Part shown: piece after piece, positions 59,859 through 64,000 of the stretch | Layout: each line of letters starts with the position of its first letter | How positions within the stretch are numbered: the first letter of the stretch is position 1 | Origin: Thunnus maccoyii | Lineage: Eukaryota > Chordata > Actinopteri > Scombriformes > Scombridae | Length of the DNA: 64,000 nucleotides | NCBI RefSeq assembly: GCF_910596095.1 | Contig: NC_056547.1 | Coordinates: 23,703,647-23,767,646 of the forward strand | Reading direction: 5' to 3' | Translations under genes and position numbers: made by a program | The notes under the pieces: model-generated | What the model saw: the letters and a program-made list of their open reading frames with translations, nothing else | What the model was told of the DNA's origin: nothing | The model's database searches: none

Positions 59859-61424
59859 ACATACAGCAATATATAAACGCAGCCATATGTTATATATCTT
59901 CTTTGGCTGTGAAAAGCTATTTGAAGGGACCCTTTTTGTTTGTTGTATAACTACACCTGAAGTTTAGGTTTATAGGGTTTCCTCACTGTTTTCCTGGTTG
60001 TAGTTACCACAACAAATGAGCAGTCCATTTAATTACAGCATTAATTCAATATCTTCATGTCAAACACAACTTAAAGAGAAAAACCATTTGTTCAGCAAAG
60101 TTTAAATACATGCAGTCATTTCATAAATCTTAGACCTTTAATAGCCCCCCAATCCATGCTGTGTGTTTATTTCTTTAAGATTTTCCCCAGCCTTAGCTTG
60201 GCAGAGGGTCTGTATTCCCTGCTTCATACGTGTCAAAAAGTGAGGAAGCAGTTGCACTATAAGGCTCATTGTTATCAATCTGACCATGATAATTGTTTAG
60301 CCGCCAGTTGGTTTGTGAATGTGTAAAGACACCTGTGCAGCCTTAGACTGAGCTAATATTGGTAGGAAGGATAACAAATAGTATCAATCACATGTATCGT
60401 TTATTTCTTTCATATTTTTGGTCATTCAGTTCATGTAACTTGCCATGCCTCCACCTCATAGGCTCCATTATGAGTGTTATGTGAAACTAATGGTATCACT
60501 GTGGGGCCAGCCACTACCCCACATTTTCCTGGAAGGATTTACCAAGCATGAGTTGAATGATGATTGACCAAATTTGCATGTCAAACATTTGCATTAGATT
60601 TTCGGTGATGCACCTGCTGACTGTGGGAAGTAGATTGCACTTAATTGCACTCCAAACAACATGCATGTTTTTCTACATCGTTAAACTGTTCACCTGTCAC
60701 GCTGATATGCTGACGAGGGTAACGTGCATTTCACTTCCTCCCGCATTCTCCCTCTATCAGTCAACACTTCTCTGTTTCTAGCCATTTGTTTTGGCTCATA
60801 CAAGTGAATGTAAGCATGCATACTGAACATACACACAAGCTCGCAGTGTATACACCTGGGTGTTCACTCTGTGGTAAACAAGTGGACGGCTAACTGAGTC
60901 TCTTGTATACTCCGATAGACCAAATTAGACTGGATCAGTTCACAGGATGGGGTCGCAAAAGTGACTAATGGCTTAGGTCAGAAGTTAGGGCCTACTAGGT
61001 GGGATGACTGATACTTAAATACTGTGGTAGCACATTTAAAAAAGACGCTTAATGAAGTACATAGGCTACTTATTAGAGGAAACTGTGTGCGCTTGGCCAA
61101 ACATGAACATGGAAGTGGTAGTAGAGATACTCTTAATGGTTCTGCAACAGATGGACAGCTGTGGCTACAGCCTAAGTCAGCCATTGAAATTGATGGACGG
61201 CAGTCAGGCTGAAATGCGTCCTCATCAATCAACCAATGGATCAATGGACTTTCATGCTTGGTGATTGGTGGGGTCTGCTGACAGCATGAGACCTGGAGAC
61301 ACACTGCTAATGTAGTTCGACTGACCAACTGAAAGTCATTTCTCCTATTGTCATACTAAAACAAAATGGAAATCATCCCCTTACTGGTGCACGGCTCTAT
61401 GGATGGAAATGTCATTTAGATGGT

Positions 61425-61985
61425 TGAACAGTTGGTTGGTCAGTTGGTTGGTCTGAAATACTATATCTCAACAACTACTAGATGGACTGCCATGATATCT
61501 GGTGCAGATATCCATGGTGATGGTGCCCTGAGGATGAATCCTAGTGACTTTGGTGATCCACTAACTTTTCACCTAGCACCACCAGCAGGTCAAATTTGTA
61601 CTTTTCCTATGAGATATCTCAGTATGTACTTGATGGGTTGGCACAAAATTTTGTACAGATATTCATGTTTCCAAGAAAATGTTTCAAAGTGACTTTGGTG
61701 AGCCTTTGGTTTTTTTCTAGTGCCACCATGAAGTTAACATTTATGATCAATTGTAATAACTTTGGTGGTTACTTCATCTAGCACGTCCCATCAGCCTCAG
61801 CTGTACTTTGTCTTTAGTGCTAATTAGCAAATGTTAGCATGTTAATGTGCCAAACTAAGGTGGTAAAAATGGTACATAATACTTGCTTATTTTTACATAA
61901 GCATATTTAGCTTAAAACTGCCTCACAGAGCTGCATGTATGACTGCAGACTCCTAGACTAGTTTCTGAGAGTGGAGTAGACTGGA
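61425..61985 (+). repeat. Interspersed repeat, more complete copy
   Basis: Contains internal near-duplicates (GTGACTTTGGTGA at about 61549 and 61689), AAATTTTGTACAGATATTC, and a GCTAATTAGCAAATGTTAGC tail. It is the same family as 33380-34440. From memory this is a very common percomorph repeat; its class is not evident. Confidence 0.5.
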
Positions 61986-63167
61986 AACAAGTAACAAAGA
62001 TGTATTTTTCTCTAGAAACTCTTTTCATTTTTTTTGCAGCCGTACAATCAGACAAGAAGAGGAAGTACACTCCCTCTACTCTACCCCATCAGGTCGATCT
62101 GTTCAGCCTTTTTCCCATATCCCCAGGGCCCGGAGGTGCCTGCTCTCATTCAGAGCAAAATATACAAAGCACAAGGCTCAGGAAATTGGCCCTTATGTTG
62201 GTGCAGTCAGTTCCCAACAATAATGCACCACTGAGGCAAGCGGTAAACTCAGGCTGTTTTCCTTTTTGGTTTTGCTTGCTTTCACAGCAGCAAACTATGC
62301 TTAACTAACAACTTCAGTTGGGCTCAGTGAATGCTGTAACTACATTTTTCCCAGTGCTGTTGTTGGGGGAATGTCTTATTAGTGAATGTTTTTGTCAATT
62401 TGCCATTGGAGTTTGCAGTAGTTGTAAACAGTTATGCGTTCGTCCGGTAAATGTAAGCTGCACCATGTGTGTCTCTGTGTCTAGTTCACACCTCCCACTG
62501 CCTGCTTCTAATATGGCAGTGAGGTGTGTTTTTCCACTTCAGACACGTGTGTGTGAACTCACAGGGTCACACGTAAACAAACACGAGCTCTGGCAGAGCA
62601 AAAACATGACTTCCTAGATGCCGTAGGCTTTAAAGCTATATGGCTGCATGCCGCGTGTGTCTGATATATAGAGAGGACAAGCGCTGCGTGATGCATAAGC
62701 ACATTCCTCCCCCTGGCACTTGTTCTTCCTGGAAAATCTTTTTTTCTCTAACTTCCAGCAAATGTGATCAGCAGCAGACCAACTAGGTCAGCAAGTGAAA
62801 CAGACAGTAGTGCTCAATCCAGCTGAGTCACACATTTCTGAACAGTGAACATCATACAGACATGGCTGCCAACGCTCCAGCTCACAGACAAAATACCTGT
62901 GACATTTGATAGAACTGCAATGTCCAGAGACTGAATTGGGACACTTCTCAGATCTCAATAAATACCTGAAATAATTCTGGAGAAATGGCGTATTGGATAT
63001 TTATATCTATATATATTGGATATGGAAATTTTTGGCTATTTGAGTATCAAAACTTAATCTGCTTGTGCACAGTTGTTGTGTTTGTGACAGCTCGATTTTT
63101 AGAATTTTTCGTAAATTTTCACGGCAAAGACAAATAATTACTAATACCTGATGTGACTTATATAGTG

Positions 63168-63195
63168 TATTTGTGTGTGTGTGTGTGTGTGTGTG
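63168..63195. repeat. (GT)n microsatellite
   Basis: GT run inside the presumed lpcat1 intron 1. Confidence 0.9.
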
Positions 63196-63714
63196 ACAGA
63201 TTTTAAAGCCTTTGACAATGCGGACCTAATTCCCATTTACTGGCCTTGTTACTCCCTGCCTGACACACAGCCTAGATCTGTACATCAACAACATGACAAA
63301 CAGAAGGAGAGGTTGAGTGCTTCCTGGGTCCTCAGGTGGAAATTAAAGCACACTTCCCTCCGCTCATTGAAAACAATTAGCTCAGAGCGATTAGCCCTCA
63401 CTACAGGGAAGAAGAGCAGTTAAAGGTGTGCTTGGCCTCATTGCACAGGGGAGTTGGGTGTTATGTGGCAAGGCTATGGAAAATTAGGTAATAGTATGTT
63501 GGTGTAGATAGGCTACACACAGTTTATAGTGGCTTTTTTCAGCCTGGATATGAAAGATAAAAATACTATTATACTGGTCCCCATGGCAAGTGGCATAATC
63601 CCCATCCTCTCCTTAGTCAATCAGTATTGCAGGCTGTGAAGTTGGGGGACTTGTGAGAGAGAGCTTTTTAAAAACAATCATCAAAATTGATGCAGCTGAA
63701 GTCAAGATATCTTA

Positions 63715-63870
63715 ACTTTAAGTCCCTGTACGGGTCAAATTCCAAAAACACCGGAACACTGGCTCCTACGATTCCCATAATGCAACTAATAGCATCAAAA
63801 GTACCGCCCAGTAAATGCCCACATCTTTCAAACTGGATGTCACAATGCAGGGTTTCTGTTATACAGTACT
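63715..63870. repeat. Interspersed repeat, copy B
   Basis: Second copy of the family at 8735-8960, with ATTCCCATAATGCAACTAAT and CCCACATCTTTCAAACTGG. It lies in what should be lpcat1 intron 1. The short ORF here is not coding. Confidence 0.5.
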
Positions 63871-64000
63871 GTGCAAAAGTAAAGTGAGAATGCTCACAAA
63901 AATATTGCTATAAATTGTTTTCATTTATCAATTAACTTCTTACAAAGTTGAGTAAACAGCAGAAACCTAAATGAAATCAATATTTGCTCTGATAACTCTG

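Larger units (their letters stand above)
59867..64000. other. Presumed lpcat1 intron 1 (continues beyond window)
   Basis: No lpcat1 exon 2 is visible. The stretch contains an interspersed repeat (61425-61985), a GT array (63168-63195), repeat copy B (63715-63870) and a repeat-free block at about 63200-63430 (AAACAATTAGCTCAGAGC) that may be a conserved element. The ORFs here are short and unlike any protein I know. Confidence 0.5.

Noticed and set aside
1-64000. CRISPR arrays, operons, prophage or toxin systems, rRNA and tRNA genes
   Set aside because: The window is spliced vertebrate DNA. The regular repeats are microsatellites without spacers, and no tRNA or rRNA fold was recognised by eye (no scan was run).
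58200-64000. Search for lpcat1 exon 2
   Set aside because: No in-frame exon encoding the expected hydrophobic segment after GRNPF...EKIK was seen; it probably lies beyond the window.

Overview
This window is vertebrate nuclear DNA, almost certainly from a teleost fish and most likely a percomorph. The genes are spliced with GT-AG introns. The spacers are AT-rich and full of (CA)n, (GA)n and other microsatellites, and there are several short DNA transposons. Five genes can be supported: irx1 (24133-27655, +), irx4 (41607-44393, +), ndufs6 (50823-52590, -), mrpl36 (53818-54186, +) and the first coding exon of lpcat1 (58086-58199, +). Three things make this recognisable as the IrxA Iroquois locus: the Iroquois TALE homeodomains, the KPKIWS motif in both Irx proteins, and the order irx1-irx4-ndufs6-mrpl36-lpcat1, which matches human 5p15.33. 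There is no irx2. That fits the reduced duplicate cluster (irx1b/irx4b type) left after the teleost genome duplication, but the a/b assignment is inferred.

Layout. Positions 1-23800 are non-coding: simple repeats, a 681-bp Harbinger-like element with TAA target duplications (6028-6708), two long-TIR MITEs (about 12032-12945 and 13503-14070), other interspersed repeats, and several blocks that look like conserved non-coding elements (CNEs). irx1 has five coding exons (459 aa). The 13.9-kb irx1-irx4 spacer holds more candidate enhancers, an unexplained 177-aa ORF (37045-37578, -), a composite repeat and a (GT)42 tract just upstream of irx4. irx4 has six coding exons (411 aa). After a 6.4-kb spacer come ndufs6 (four exons, complex I) and mrpl36 (mitochondrial ribosome), facing away from each other across a shared promoter interval. 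lpcat1 starts at 58086. Its first intron carries a 1,602-bp hAT-type element with a perfect 8-bp target duplication and runs off the window.

How the parts relate. irx1 and irx4 are patterning transcription factors. In known Iroquois clusters, regulation is shared through long-range enhancers scattered in the gene-free DNA, and the candidate CNEs here fit that. ndufs6, mrpl36 and lpcat1 are housekeeping or metabolic neighbours.

Most unusual points. (1) The homeobox exons of irx1 and irx4 are nearly identical, including a 46-base identical run and shared amino acids that differ from the mammalian proteins as I recall them, which suggests gene conversion. (2) irx1 points the same way as irx4, whereas in mammals IRX1 is opposite to IRX2 and IRX4, which suggests a local inversion linked to loss of irx2.
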